From assembly GCA_029879605.1 (NCBI GenBank), contig JAOUQA010000147.1:1-5768 (forward strand): DNA of 5,768 bases. The letters are read 5' to 3'. Under the pieces are notes generated by a model. The model was given only the letters and a program-made list of their open reading frames with translations, had not been told where the DNA came from and did not search any database. The DNA is from Gammaproteobacteria bacterium. Lineage in GTDB: Bacteria; Pseudomonadota; Gammaproteobacteria; SZUA-229. The translations under genes and the position numbers were made by a program. Positions 1 to 5,768 of the stretch are shown here, piece after piece; position 1 is the first letter of the stretch, and each line of letters starts with the position of its first letter.

Positions 1-404
1 CTGTCAAATTTTACAACCCGCGCATAACACCAGAAAGTACTACCATCTTTTTTAGTATTATTGATTTCACCATGCCATTCATTCCCATTGCGTAACGTAG
101 AGGCAATGACCTCGGCAGGATTACCAGAAGTGTCCGGAGCATTTAAAACATCAACATGTTTACCAATTAATTCTCCAGGTTGATAACCGAACATTTGATC
201 GAAAATTTTATTGGTATAAACGATGATGCCATCTTCCGGCCTAACCAGATTTATACCCTCTGACATATTTTCAAGAATATGACTATTAAAATCTAATTCT
301 TCTACAACTGACTCAAGCTCTGAAATACGCTGTTTTGCATTGGCCAGCTGCTGTTCCAGTAAACTTATCGAATTAAGCATAGTGTCTCGGTTCACTACAT
401 TCAT
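1..404 (-). CDS. PAS-domain sensor/signalling protein, N-terminal part (C-terminus off the left edge)
   Basis: The visible 134 residues are an N-terminal fragment. Residues about 10-37 form a Leu/Ile-rich, probably coiled-coil segment (LLEQQLANAKQRISELE). Residues about 38-134 read as a PAS fold: an N-cap (ILENMSEGINLV), a core with YTNKIFDQMFGY (63-74) followed by GELIGKHV, then the late strands WHGEI and the KKDGSTFWCYARVV stretch typical of PAS/PAC domains. PAS domains sense ligands, redox state or light, or mediate dimerisation, and usually sit upstream of an output domain (GGDEF, EAL, histidine kinase or methyl-accepting). That output lies outside the window, so the function is unknown. 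No transmembrane segment is seen, so it is probably cytoplasmic. The ATG at 404-402 lies 4 nt after the msrA stop. A second in-frame ATG at 380-378 is possible, and neither has a strong Shine-Dalgarno, so translational coupling to msrA is likely. Family is confident; output and start are not. Confidence 0.85.
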   Translation of the reverse strand, partial: MNVVNRDTMLNSISLLEQQLANAKQRISELESVVEELDFNSHILENMSEGINLVRPEDGIIVYTNKIFDQMFGYQPGELIGKHVDVLNAPDTSGNPAEVIASTLRNGNEWHGEINNTKKDGSTFWCYARVVKFD

Positions 405-408
405 AATT

Positions 409-1035
409 TTATAATCCGGATAATTTCACACTGGTTCCGCGCAAGCCACAATAACCAGCTGGATTTTTGGCAAGATATTGCTGATGATATTCTTCAGCAA
501 AATAAAGATGACTGAGAGATAAAATTTCAGTGGTAATTTGCCCATAGCCTGATTCGGTAAGTGCTTTTTGATACATTTGCCGGGATGTTTCAGCTATAAC
601 CTGCTGCTGACCGCTATAGACGTAAATACCTGAGCGGTACTGGGTTCCCACATCATTACCCTGGCGCATACCCTGGGTAGGGTCATGAGCCTCCCAGAAA
701 ACAGTAAGCAATTGCTCAAAACTGACCAGTTCGGGGTCATAAACCACCAGCACCACTTCATTATGCCCGGTCATCCCGGTGCATACCTCTTCATAACTGG
801 GATTTGGCGTTATACCGGCAGCATACCCAACAGCAGTGACATAAACACCCTCGATTAACCAGAACAACCGTTCAGCACCCCAGAAACAGCCGAGACCAAA
901 AACAGCTTTGTGCATATGAGCAGGGATATTATCTTTGAATGACCGGCCATTAACAAAATGTATACCTGAAATACTGATTTCCTCATCCCTTCCAGGTAAA
1001 GCCTGATCGGCAGTTGGCATTAGACTATTTTTCAT
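409..1035 (-). CDS. msrA: peptide-methionine (S)-S-oxide reductase MsrA
   Basis: Reduces the S-epimer of methionine sulfoxide in proteins and as free amino acid, with thioredoxin as the usual reductant; cytosolic oxidative-damage repair. The protein is 208 aa, close to the 212 aa of E. coli MsrA, and aligns along its whole length. The catalytic motif GCFWG is at residues 49-53 with nucleophile Cys50. Other family signatures are TGHNEVV, the FWEAHDPTQGMRQGND block, GTQYRSGIY, and AEEYHQQYLAKNPAGYCG near the C-terminus. Cys196 in GYCG is the expected resolving cysteine. The second C-terminal recycling cysteine of E. coli MsrA (GVCL) appears replaced by Lys. The ATG at 1035 is preferred because the N-terminus (TADQALPGR) then matches E. 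coli in length; a TTG at 1071 would add 12 residues without a ribosome site. A good promoter lies about 50 nt upstream. The gene is followed after 4 nt by the PAS-protein gene. Confidence 0.96.
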   Translation of the reverse strand: MKNSLMPTADQALPGRDEEISISGIHFVNGRSFKDNIPAHMHKAVFGLGCFWGAERLFWLIEGVYVTAVGYAAGITPNPSYEEVCTGMTGHNEVVLVVYDPELVSFEQLLTVFWEAHDPTQGMRQGNDVGTQYRSGIYVYSGQQQVIAETSRQMYQKALTESGYGQITTEILSLSHLYFAEEYHQQYLAKNPAGYCGLRGTSVKLSGL

Positions 1036-1090
1036 ATATACAGCACGCTTGATTTGGCCGGCAGATAACAAGTATCAGAATTACATAGTG

Positions 1091-1120
1091 ATAATAGGAC
1101 AATAAGAACACTAATATCAA
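1091..1120 (-). promoter_or_regulatory. Predicted sigma-70 promoter for msrA and the PAS gene
   Basis: Read on the minus strand, there is a -35 element TTGATA (1120-1115, 5 of 6 consensus matches), an 18-nt spacer, and a -10 element TATTAT (1096-1091, 5 of 6). Transcription would start near 1084, giving a leader of about 50 nt before the msrA ATG. This is the best promoter match in the divergent intergenic region. It is inferred from sequence only. Confidence 0.5.
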
Positions 1121-1141
1121 ACACTTAAAGTAAGGAAATAA

Positions 1142-1159
1142 ATGCCGAATACTGGTTAA
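1142..1159 (+). other. Five-codon mini-ORF (MPNTG) with strong ribosome site
   Basis: AAGGA at 1132-1136 and a 5-nt spacer precede ATG CCG AAT ACT GGT TAA. This is a near-ideal translation start ahead of a very short frame, about 170 nt upstream of rsd. It could be a leader ORF for rsd if the transcript begins upstream of it, or a chance match. No attenuator-like hairpin or codon run supports a known leader type. Confidence 0.2.
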
Positions 1160-1260
1160 AACAGGCCAATTTATAGAAAAAACATCTATTCAGGACGTTC
1201 TAAGGCGAGTTTTTCTTGATTTATGAGCACAAATCAGGCAATTTATCTTTTCATAACTAC

Positions 1261-1297
1261 AAAGATCTGATTTAGATAAACTGACTGAAAGATCTGA
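1261..1297. repeat. Pair of 10-bp direct repeats (AAAGATCTGA) upstream of rsd
   Basis: AAAGATCTGA occurs exactly at 1261-1270 and again at 1288-1297, 27 bp apart start to start, each with the palindromic core AGATCT. The pair lies 35-71 bp before the rsd ATG, where an operator or an activator site could sit. The repeat is directly visible; its role as a protein-binding site is speculation. Confidence 0.35.
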
Positions 1298-1319
1298 GAA
1301 TAATCTTAATAAAAATGTA

Positions 1320-1326
1320 AAGGTGG
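1320..1326 (+). promoter_or_regulatory. Ribosome binding site that decides the rsd start
   Basis: AAGGTGG, one mismatch from the ideal AAGGAGG, is followed by a 5-nt spacer (ATCGT) and ATG at 1332. A GTG codon at 1323 in the same frame lies inside this site and so is unlikely to be the start. Confidence 0.8.
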
Positions 1327-1331
1327 ATCGT

Positions 1332-1829
1332 ATGAACGATTTTGTCGATCGACAACCCGCAAACGACAGACGCTCTAGAACTCGCAAGGAAATTAAACAA
1401 CTCATTGCGGAACGTAACGAAGTACTATCCATGTACTGCAACCTGGCAGGTTGTGATGGCACGAATGTTAATACTGATGAAATTGAACCTGAGCAGATCC
1501 AGGAATTTTGCCAGCTGTTAATCGACTACATCGCGATTGGTCATTTTGAACTGTACCAGCGTATTTCTGAAGGTGTTGAACGCCGTCATGAAATTGTAAA
1601 GCTGGCTGATACTATCTACCCCAGGATTGAACAAACAACCCAGGTTGCTGTTGAATTTAATGACAAATATGACAGCGGCAACTCAATGAAATCTATTTCC
1701 AAAGAAGAACTCACCAGCCAGCTGTCAAAACTGGGTGAAGAACTGGCAACCCGCATCGAACTCGAAGATCAGCTGATAAATACTTTACTGACGGCTAAAT
1801 CATCTGAAACAGCTGAAGTTCTGCAATAA
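1332..1829 (+). CDS. rsd: Rsd/AlgQ family anti-sigma-70 regulator
   Basis: The Rsd/AlgQ family binds the housekeeping sigma-70 factor (region 4), lowering its use by RNA polymerase in stationary phase or stress and so favouring alternative sigma factors; in Pseudomonas, AlgQ also affects alginate and siderophore genes. The protein is 165 aa, against 158 in E. coli Rsd and about 160 in AlgQ, and is predicted all-helical and cytosolic. Recognisable family blocks are LIDYIAIGHFELYQRI (63-78, compare LVDYLSAGHFSIYERI in E. coli), IYPRIEQTTQ (95-104), and LGEELATRIELEDQLI (134-149). The N-terminus is rich in charged residues (DRRSRTRKE). The ATG at 1332 is chosen because of its strong Shine-Dalgarno. 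The gene stands alone, divergent from msrA and convergent with rlmKL, and ends at an intrinsic terminator. Family assignment is confident; whether it behaves as Rsd or as AlgQ is not shown by sequence. Confidence 0.92.
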   Translation: MNDFVDRQPANDRRSRTRKEIKQLIAERNEVLSMYCNLAGCDGTNVNTDEIEPEQIQEFCQLLIDYIAIGHFELYQRISEGVERRHEIVKLADTIYPRIEQTTQVAVEFNDKYDSGNSMKSISKEELTSQLSKLGEELATRIELEDQLINTLLTAKSSETAEVLQ

Positions 1830-1858
1830 GCCAGGGCTATAATATTTTGCAGTTATCA

Positions 1859-1887
1859 GAAAGCCACTTTGTTAAGTGGCTTTTTTA
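1859..1887 (+). terminator. Intrinsic (Rho-independent) terminator after rsd
   Basis: A 10-bp perfect stem AAAGCCACTT / AAGTGGCTTT (1860-1869 with 1874-1883) with a TGTT loop runs into TTTTTT (1881-1886). It begins 30 nt after the rsd stop. In the opposite direction the same hairpin is followed by only three Ts, so it may weakly stop the convergent lpxK-rlmKL transcript, but it is best read as serving rsd. Confidence 0.9.
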
Positions 1888-1969
1888 TTGCACGTGCTTG
1901 TACAAAGGATAATGCGTCCTGTAGTCATCATTCGAAGACAATCTTCCAAGCCGATGTGCTACCAGTAGT

Positions 1970-4111
1970 TTATTTATGCGTAATTAACCAGCAATGGTGA
2001 ATTTTCGGATTACGCTTGTAATCTTCTGGCAATGTTTTCTGAGAAATATTTTCAATTTTAAAATGATCAGTTAACTGTGCATCGAGCCTGAATTTTCGAT
2101 AGTTATTAGAAAATATTAAGACACCATCCTGGTTTAGTAACTTCATTGCACCATGAACCAGGAAACCATGATCTTTCTGTACATCAAAACTCTGTTCCAT
2201 GGTTTTCGAATTAGAGAACGTGGGCGGATCAAGAAATATTAAATCATACCTGGCTTGCTGTTTAGACTGATCAAGTAACCACTTAATACAATCCGCCTTA
2301 ATAAAATGATAATCATCTGAAACAAGTTTATTCAGATTGAAATTACGTTTTGCCCAGTCGAGATAGGTATTGGACATATCAACCGTGGTAACAGATGCCG
2401 CACCACCCGCTGCTGCACAAACAGAAACGGAACCCGTATAGGCAAACAGGTTCAGCACATTTTTATTATGCGACATATCCCTGATCATTTTTCGAGTATC
2501 CCGGTGATCCAGGAATAGACCGGTATCAAGGTAATCTTCCAGGTTGACATAAAACGCGAGTTCATTCTCATGCACTACATGAAAATGTTTCTGGTCGGAC
2601 TGTTTTTCATATTGCTTCACCCCTTTCTGCTTACTGCGGGTTTTAACTGCAATATGATTTGTATTAATACCTAAAATATCGGGTAGTACGTCGAGAATAT
2701 TAGTAAACCGTTGACGTGCTTTACGTATATCAACTGTTGTAGGTGCTTCGTATTCCTGTACATGTACCCAGTCAGCATAGATATCAATAGCCACTGAGAA
2801 CTCGGGCAGGTCGGCATCATAAACACGGTAACATTCAATATTATTACGTTTTGCCCAGCGAGACAGGTGTTTAAGATTTTTTTTCAGCCGGTTAGCAAAC
2901 ATCTGTTTTGCTTCTATATCAACCTGGTCTTCCTGTTCCAGTACATGCTCAGGCTTGGCCGGTCTTAACTTATATTGAAAGAGTTTACATTTGATAGCAC
3001 CATTAAATAAGGTATTGTCCTTATGAGAACGCAGACCAATATGCCTGGCCAGTTTGATATTGCCGGTAAATAATGCGGCCTGCCATTCACCAAAATAACG
3101 TTTCCAGCAATCCCCTATTTCAGCATATAAATAAGCCAGTTCCTTTTCTTCACCCAGTCGTTCGCCATAAGGTGGATTCACAATCACCAGTCCCGCGGGT
3201 AAACCTTCACTTTGAGTACAATCTTCAAGACGCCTGACATTGACCTGAATAAAGTCCTGTAACCCCGCTGCAGGAATGTTTGATCTGCAGGCCTTAATCG
3301 CCGTAGGCGATTCATCATAACCACGAATATTTAAACTGGCATTTTCAAGAGCTGACTGTTTGATCTCCCTGGCTTCTGCCAGTAACTGTTGCCAGGTCTC
3401 CGGGTCATGCCCTTTCCAGCGTTCAAAACCAAAAGACTCACGCAATATACCAGGGGCAATATTCAGCGCCATCATTGCAGCTTCGATCAGCAGCGTACCT
3501 GAGCCACACATCAGGTCGACCAGTGTCCTGGACTCATTGGGCCAGCCGGAACGCATCAATACCGCTGCCGCCAGGTTCTCTTTCATCGGTGCCTTAATAC
3601 TGGATTGCCGGTAGCCTCTTTTATGCAGGGCTTCACCTGAAAGATCCAGGCTCAGTGATGCCTGGTCACGGTGAATGTATAAATTAATTCGAATATCCGG
3701 CCGTTCACGATCAACAGATGGTCGTTGTTCAAACAGATCCATAAACTGATCGACAATGGCATCTTTTACTTTGAGTGCGGCATAATGACTGTTAGTAATA
3801 CCCGACTGGTGAATGTGACAGTTCACCGCCAACGTACCCGACATGTCCAGGTAATCCGACCACTTAATACCCTGAACCTGCTGATAAAGCTGCTGATCCG
3901 TTTTAGCTTCAAACGTTTTGATAAGTAACAGTACCCGGCTGGCCAGGCGTGACCAGAGACATACTTTATAGGCTGCTTTTAAATCACCCTGAAAACTGAC
4001 ACCGGCCGATGCCGTCTGCGGATTATTAATACCCAGTGATACCAGTTCAGCACACAACAGGTCTTCGATTCCTTTTGGGCAACTGGCAAAAAACTGGAGA
4101 GATTCAGACAT
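1970..4111 (-). CDS. rlmKL: Bifunctional 23S rRNA methyltransferase RlmKL (m2G2445 / m7G2069)
   Basis: This fused enzyme methylates two guanines near the peptidyl transferase centre of 23S rRNA: the RlmL half makes m2G2445 and the RlmK half m7G2069, using S-adenosylmethionine. It is 713 aa, against 702 in E. coli, and collinear throughout. The N-terminal part (about 1-155) holds a THUMP RNA-binding region. The RlmL Rossmann domain follows, with DLMCGSGTLL from 199 and the catalytic NPPYGE at 312-317. The RlmK half has YADWVHVQEY (about 445-454), GLFLDHRDTR (531-540), the SAM loop NLFAYTGS (554-561), and DPPTFSNS (628-635). The ATG at 4111 is chosen because MSESLQFF matches the family N-terminus; an upstream TTG at 4144 would run into kdsB. 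No Shine-Dalgarno is visible and the start is 4 nt after the kdsB stop, so expression by coupled re-initiation is likely. It is the last gene of the operon. Confidence 0.97.
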   Translation of the reverse strand: MSESLQFFASCPKGIEDLLCAELVSLGINNPQTASAGVSFQGDLKAAYKVCLWSRLASRVLLLIKTFEAKTDQQLYQQVQGIKWSDYLDMSGTLAVNCHIHQSGITNSHYAALKVKDAIVDQFMDLFEQRPSVDRERPDIRINLYIHRDQASLSLDLSGEALHKRGYRQSSIKAPMKENLAAAVLMRSGWPNESRTLVDLMCGSGTLLIEAAMMALNIAPGILRESFGFERWKGHDPETWQQLLAEAREIKQSALENASLNIRGYDESPTAIKACRSNIPAAGLQDFIQVNVRRLEDCTQSEGLPAGLVIVNPPYGERLGEEKELAYLYAEIGDCWKRYFGEWQAALFTGNIKLARHIGLRSHKDNTLFNGAIKCKLFQYKLRPAKPEHVLEQEDQVDIEAKQMFANRLKKNLKHLSRWAKRNNIECYRVYDADLPEFSVAIDIYADWVHVQEYEAPTTVDIRKARQRFTNILDVLPDILGINTNHIAVKTRSKQKGVKQYEKQSDQKHFHVVHENELAFYVNLEDYLDTGLFLDHRDTRKMIRDMSHNKNVLNLFAYTGSVSVCAAAGGAASVTTVDMSNTYLDWAKRNFNLNKLVSDDYHFIKADCIKWLLDQSKQQARYDLIFLDPPTFSNSKTMEQSFDVQKDHGFLVHGAMKLLNQDGVLIFSNNYRKFRLDAQLTDHFKIENISQKTLPEDYKRNPKIHHCWLITHK

Positions 4112-4115
4112 GTAA

Positions 4116-4877
4116 TTATTGTTGTCGAAGAAGTTCTTCAACAAGCTTCAGATCATCCGGCGTATCGACACCCGGACCAGGTAAATCCACCGCTTCATCA
4201 ACATGAATCGCAACACCACTATAAAGCGCACGTAACTGTTCGAGTTTTTCAACTGTTTCCAGTTCACAGGCCTGCATGTTGGTATAGGAATGCAAGAAAC
4301 TGACCCGATAGGCATAAATACCCAGGTGACGTTGAAAGGATTTTGCCTGTTCATCACTGAGTTGATTAGCCGTATCACGGTGATATGGAATTGCAGACCG
4401 ACTAAAATACAGGGCATAACCTTCTGCATCAGTCACCACTTTGACAATATTAGGATCATGCACATCTCGTGCTATCTGAATGGGTGTCGATAAAGTTGCC
4501 ATGCCCGCTTTTGGATGATCGGCCAGATTCAAGGCAACCTGGCGTAAAATAGATGCCGGTGTTAATGGCTCATCACCCTGAAGGTTCACCACGATATCAT
4601 TGATATCCCAGCCATATTTCAAACTCACTTCAGCCAGGCGATCTGTACCCGAAGGATGATCTGGCGATGTCATACAAACTGTAGCACCAAAACCTTCAGC
4701 AGCCTGTTGAATGCGCTCATCGTCCGTGGCTATCACGACCTGTTCGGCACCGGATGCCAGGGCGCAGTCATACACATAACGCAACATGGGTTTGCCACTG
4801 ATATCCACCAGTGGCTTACCTTCGAAACGTGTTGATGCATAACGAGCCGGAATAACAACTTTGAATTCGAGAGACAT
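4116..4877 (-). CDS. kdsB: 3-deoxy-manno-octulosonate cytidylyltransferase (CMP-Kdo synthetase) KdsB
   Basis: Activates Kdo with CTP to CMP-Kdo and pyrophosphate, the donor used by the Kdo transferase WaaA to build the inner core on lipid A; cytosolic and Mg-dependent. The protein is 253 aa, against 248 in E. coli. The nucleotide-binding N-terminus IPARYASTRFEGKPL is at 9-23. The region of substrate contact CMTSPDHPSGTDRLAE follows, then NLQGDEP with the metal-binding Asp102. Further on come YFSR, HLGIYAYR (184-191), and GPGVDTPDDL (234-243), whose Asp is the other conserved metal ligand. The ATG at 4877 is chosen because MSLEFKVVIPARYAS matches the family start. Longer in-frame extensions to 4967 would overlap ycaR and have no family match. 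It begins 4 nt after the ycaR stop, with only a weak AAGAA upstream, and ends 4 nt before rlmKL. Confidence 0.97.
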   Translation of the reverse strand: MSLEFKVVIPARYASTRFEGKPLVDISGKPMLRYVYDCALASGAEQVVIATDDERIQQAAEGFGATVCMTSPDHPSGTDRLAEVSLKYGWDINDIVVNLQGDEPLTPASILRQVALNLADHPKAGMATLSTPIQIARDVHDPNIVKVVTDAEGYALYFSRSAIPYHRDTANQLSDEQAKSFQRHLGIYAYRVSFLHSYTNMQACELETVEKLEQLRALYSGVAIHVDEAVDLPGPGVDTPDDLKLVEELLRQQ

Positions 4878-4881
4878 AAAT

Positions 4882-5061
4882 TTATTCTTGTGTGGCCACA
4901 TCCAGTTTACGGGCTTCGTTTTCCAGCATGACAGGAATACCATCACGTACGGGATAGGCAAGACCATCTGCCTGGCAAATTAATTCCCCGGCTTTTTTGT
5001 CATAGCTCAGTTTAGCCTTACAGACAGGACAAACCAGTAGTTCTAATAATTTCTTATCCAT
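4882..5061 (-). CDS. ycaR: Trm112-family small protein YcaR (UPF0434)
   Basis: A 59-aa protein starting MDKKLLELLVCPVCKAKLSY and ending in KLDVATQE. It matches E. coli YcaR (60 aa) along its length. CPVC is at 11-14, a third Cys at 29 (ELICQADGLAYP), then the hallmark YPVRDGIPVMLENEAR (36-51). This is the Trm112 fold. Eukaryotic and archaeal Trm112 are zinc-binding activators of several methyltransferases. The bacterial proteins often lack the full set of four cysteines, and only three are seen here, so zinc binding is uncertain. The ATG at 5061 overlaps the end of lpxK by 8 bp (ATGGATAA serves both frames), and an AGG sits 6 nt upstream. It lies between lpxK and kdsB, as in many gammaproteobacteria. 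Its biochemical role in bacteria is not settled to my knowledge. Confidence 0.95.
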   Translation of the reverse strand: MDKKLLELLVCPVCKAKLSYDKKAGELICQADGLAYPVRDGIPVMLENEARKLDVATQE

Positions 5062-5768
5062 TGCAAACCTGTTTAATTAACTGTTTGAATTGAGAATGTG
5101 CATCAGCTGATAAGGTCGCGGTTACGGGAAGATACCAGCTGTTTGAGATATTAAAGCCTGTACATTTTACCGCATCTTTCTCTGTCATTAATATGGGTAA
5201 ATCATCATTAAATACCAGATCTTCTTCCTGGTAGAGATAATGATCCGCAAAACTATGTTTAATCAGATGCAGGCCCTGCTTTTCCAGCAGATCAAAAAAT
5301 CGCTGCGGATGACCAATTGCGGCAACGGCATGAACTGTCTGGCCCTGAAAAGCATCAAGTGTCGATACACTTCTATCAGCCAGTGAAACCAGCTGACCCG
5401 GTTCCAGTGTATAACTAACCGCCTGCTTGCCGCCATTATAAATCACCAGGTCAACGGTTTTCAGGCGACGGGATGGCTCACGCAAGGGACCCGCTGGTAG
5501 ACAGAAACCATTACCCATTAGACGACGGGCATCAACGACTGCAATTTCTATATCACGGTGTAAACGGTAATGCTGCAGACCATCGTCCGATAAAACAATA
5601 TTACAGTCATGCTTATCCAGCAGCATTTCAACATCCTTAACCCTGTCAGGCCCAACTACAACCGGGCACTGGGTACTGGCAGCAATCATAACCGGTTCAT
5701 CACCAACTGTTGCTGCGCAACTGTCTACCGTTACCAGCTGCGGCCAGTGTTCAGCCTGGCCACCGTAT
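5054..5768 (-). CDS. lpxK: Tetraacyldisaccharide 4'-kinase LpxK, C-terminal part (N-terminus off the right edge)
   Basis: LpxK phosphorylates the 4' position of the tetraacyldisaccharide-1-phosphate to give lipid IVA, the sixth step of lipid A synthesis, at the inner face of the inner membrane. The window shows 237 C-terminal residues of a family of about 330. The frame is open through the right edge, starting at YGGQAEHWPQL (compare YGGKAESYPLL in E. coli). Conserved blocks follow: VGDEPVMIA, CPVVVGPDRVKDV, the SDDGLQHYRLHRDIEIAVVD stretch, GNGFCLPAGPLREPSRRLK, AIGHPQRFFDLL, and MTEKDAVKC. The Walker A loop and the N-terminal membrane anchor are outside. An ATG at 5689 is an internal methionine, not the start, because family homology continues upstream of it. 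The stop overlaps the ycaR start. Confidence 0.97.
   Translation of the reverse strand, partial: YGGQAEHWPQLVTVDSCAATVGDEPVMIAASTQCPVVVGPDRVKDVEMLLDKHDCNIVLSDDGLQHYRLHRDIEIAVVDARRLMGNGFCLPAGPLREPSRRLKTVDLVIYNGGKQAVSYTLEPGQLVSLADRSVSTLDAFQGQTVHAVAAIGHPQRFFDLLEKQGLHLIKHSFADHYLYQEEDLVFNDDLPILMTEKDAVKCTGFNISNSWYLPVTATLSADAHSQFKQLIKQVCNG

Larger units (their letters stand above)
1072..1331. other. Divergent intergenic region between msrA and rsd
   Basis: This AT-rich stretch separates two divergent genes and must hold both of their promoters. It contains the msrA promoter candidate, a weaker overlapping plus-strand match (GTGATA at 1088-1093, 18 nt, TAATAT at 1112-1117), a 5-codon mini-ORF at 1142-1159, and two copies of AAAGATCTGA at 1261-1270 and 1288-1297. 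No RNA gene was recognised. The rsd promoter could not be fixed: if the weak match is real, the rsd leader would be about 210 nt long. Confidence 0.6.

Noticed and set aside
1190..1462. Minus-strand 90-codon open frame antisense to the start of rsd
   Set aside because: It overlaps a well-supported rsd coding region and its promoter region; the translation is Ser/Leu/Arg-rich with no recognisable family, as expected of a shadow frame.
3360..3928. Plus-strand open frames inside rlmKL (3360-3614 and 3725-3928)
   Set aside because: They lie entirely antisense to conserved rlmKL sequence and show no domain or ribosome site.
4112..4144. TTG start for rlmKL at 4144
   Set aside because: It would overlap kdsB by 29 bp and adds 11 residues that precede the family N-terminus; the ATG at 4111 fits better.
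4148..4493. Alternative-frame minus ORF (4148-4429) and plus ORF (4290-4493) inside kdsB
   Set aside because: Both sit within conserved kdsB codons and encode nothing recognisable.
4878..4967. Longer kdsB start at 4967
   Set aside because: The extra 30 residues overlap ycaR in another frame and lie upstream of the conserved KdsB N-terminus.
1..5768. Mobile element, CRISPR, tRNA/rRNA or defence system
   Set aside because: No inverted-repeat-bounded transposase, spaced repeat array, tRNA cloverleaf or defence protein motif was seen; all major genes are core functions.

Overview
This window looks like a chromosomal housekeeping segment from a gammaproteobacterium with moderate-to-low GC (around the low 40s by eye). 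Three things point there: an Rsd/AlgQ-type anti-sigma-70 protein, a fused RlmKL double rRNA methyltransferase, and an lpxK-ycaR-kdsB lipopolysaccharide cluster. All three are typical of Gammaproteobacteria. I cannot name a genus. There is no sign of phage, transposon, CRISPR or a tRNA/rRNA gene.

Layout: (a) On the minus strand from the left edge to about 1035 lies a two-gene unit, msrA (methionine sulfoxide reductase A) followed after 4 nt by a PAS-domain sensor protein cut by the left edge. (b) Bases 1036-1331 are a divergent intergenic region with a good sigma-70-like promoter for msrA, a pair of 10-bp direct repeats, and a 5-codon mini-ORF with a strong Shine-Dalgarno. (c) rsd is on the plus strand at 1332-1829 and ends at a clear intrinsic terminator. 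(d) Bases 1970-5768 on the minus strand are a tightly packed operon, read right to left: lpxK (cut by the right edge), ycaR, kdsB, rlmKL. ycaR (59 aa) overlaps the end of lpxK by 8 bp, and the next two junctions are 4-nt gaps.

How the genes fit together: LpxK (lipid A 4'-kinase) and KdsB (CMP-Kdo synthetase) supply the lipid A-Kdo core of the outer membrane. YcaR is a Trm112-like small protein. RlmKL methylates 23S rRNA at G2445 and G2069. Having a Trm112-family protein in one operon with a THUMP-containing m2G/m7G methyltransferase suggests a testable partnership. MsrA repairs oxidised methionine, and the PAS protein beside it may sense redox or another signal. Rsd reduces sigma-70 activity in slow growth.

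I did not find a convincing undescribed system. The findings are modest, context-based leads.
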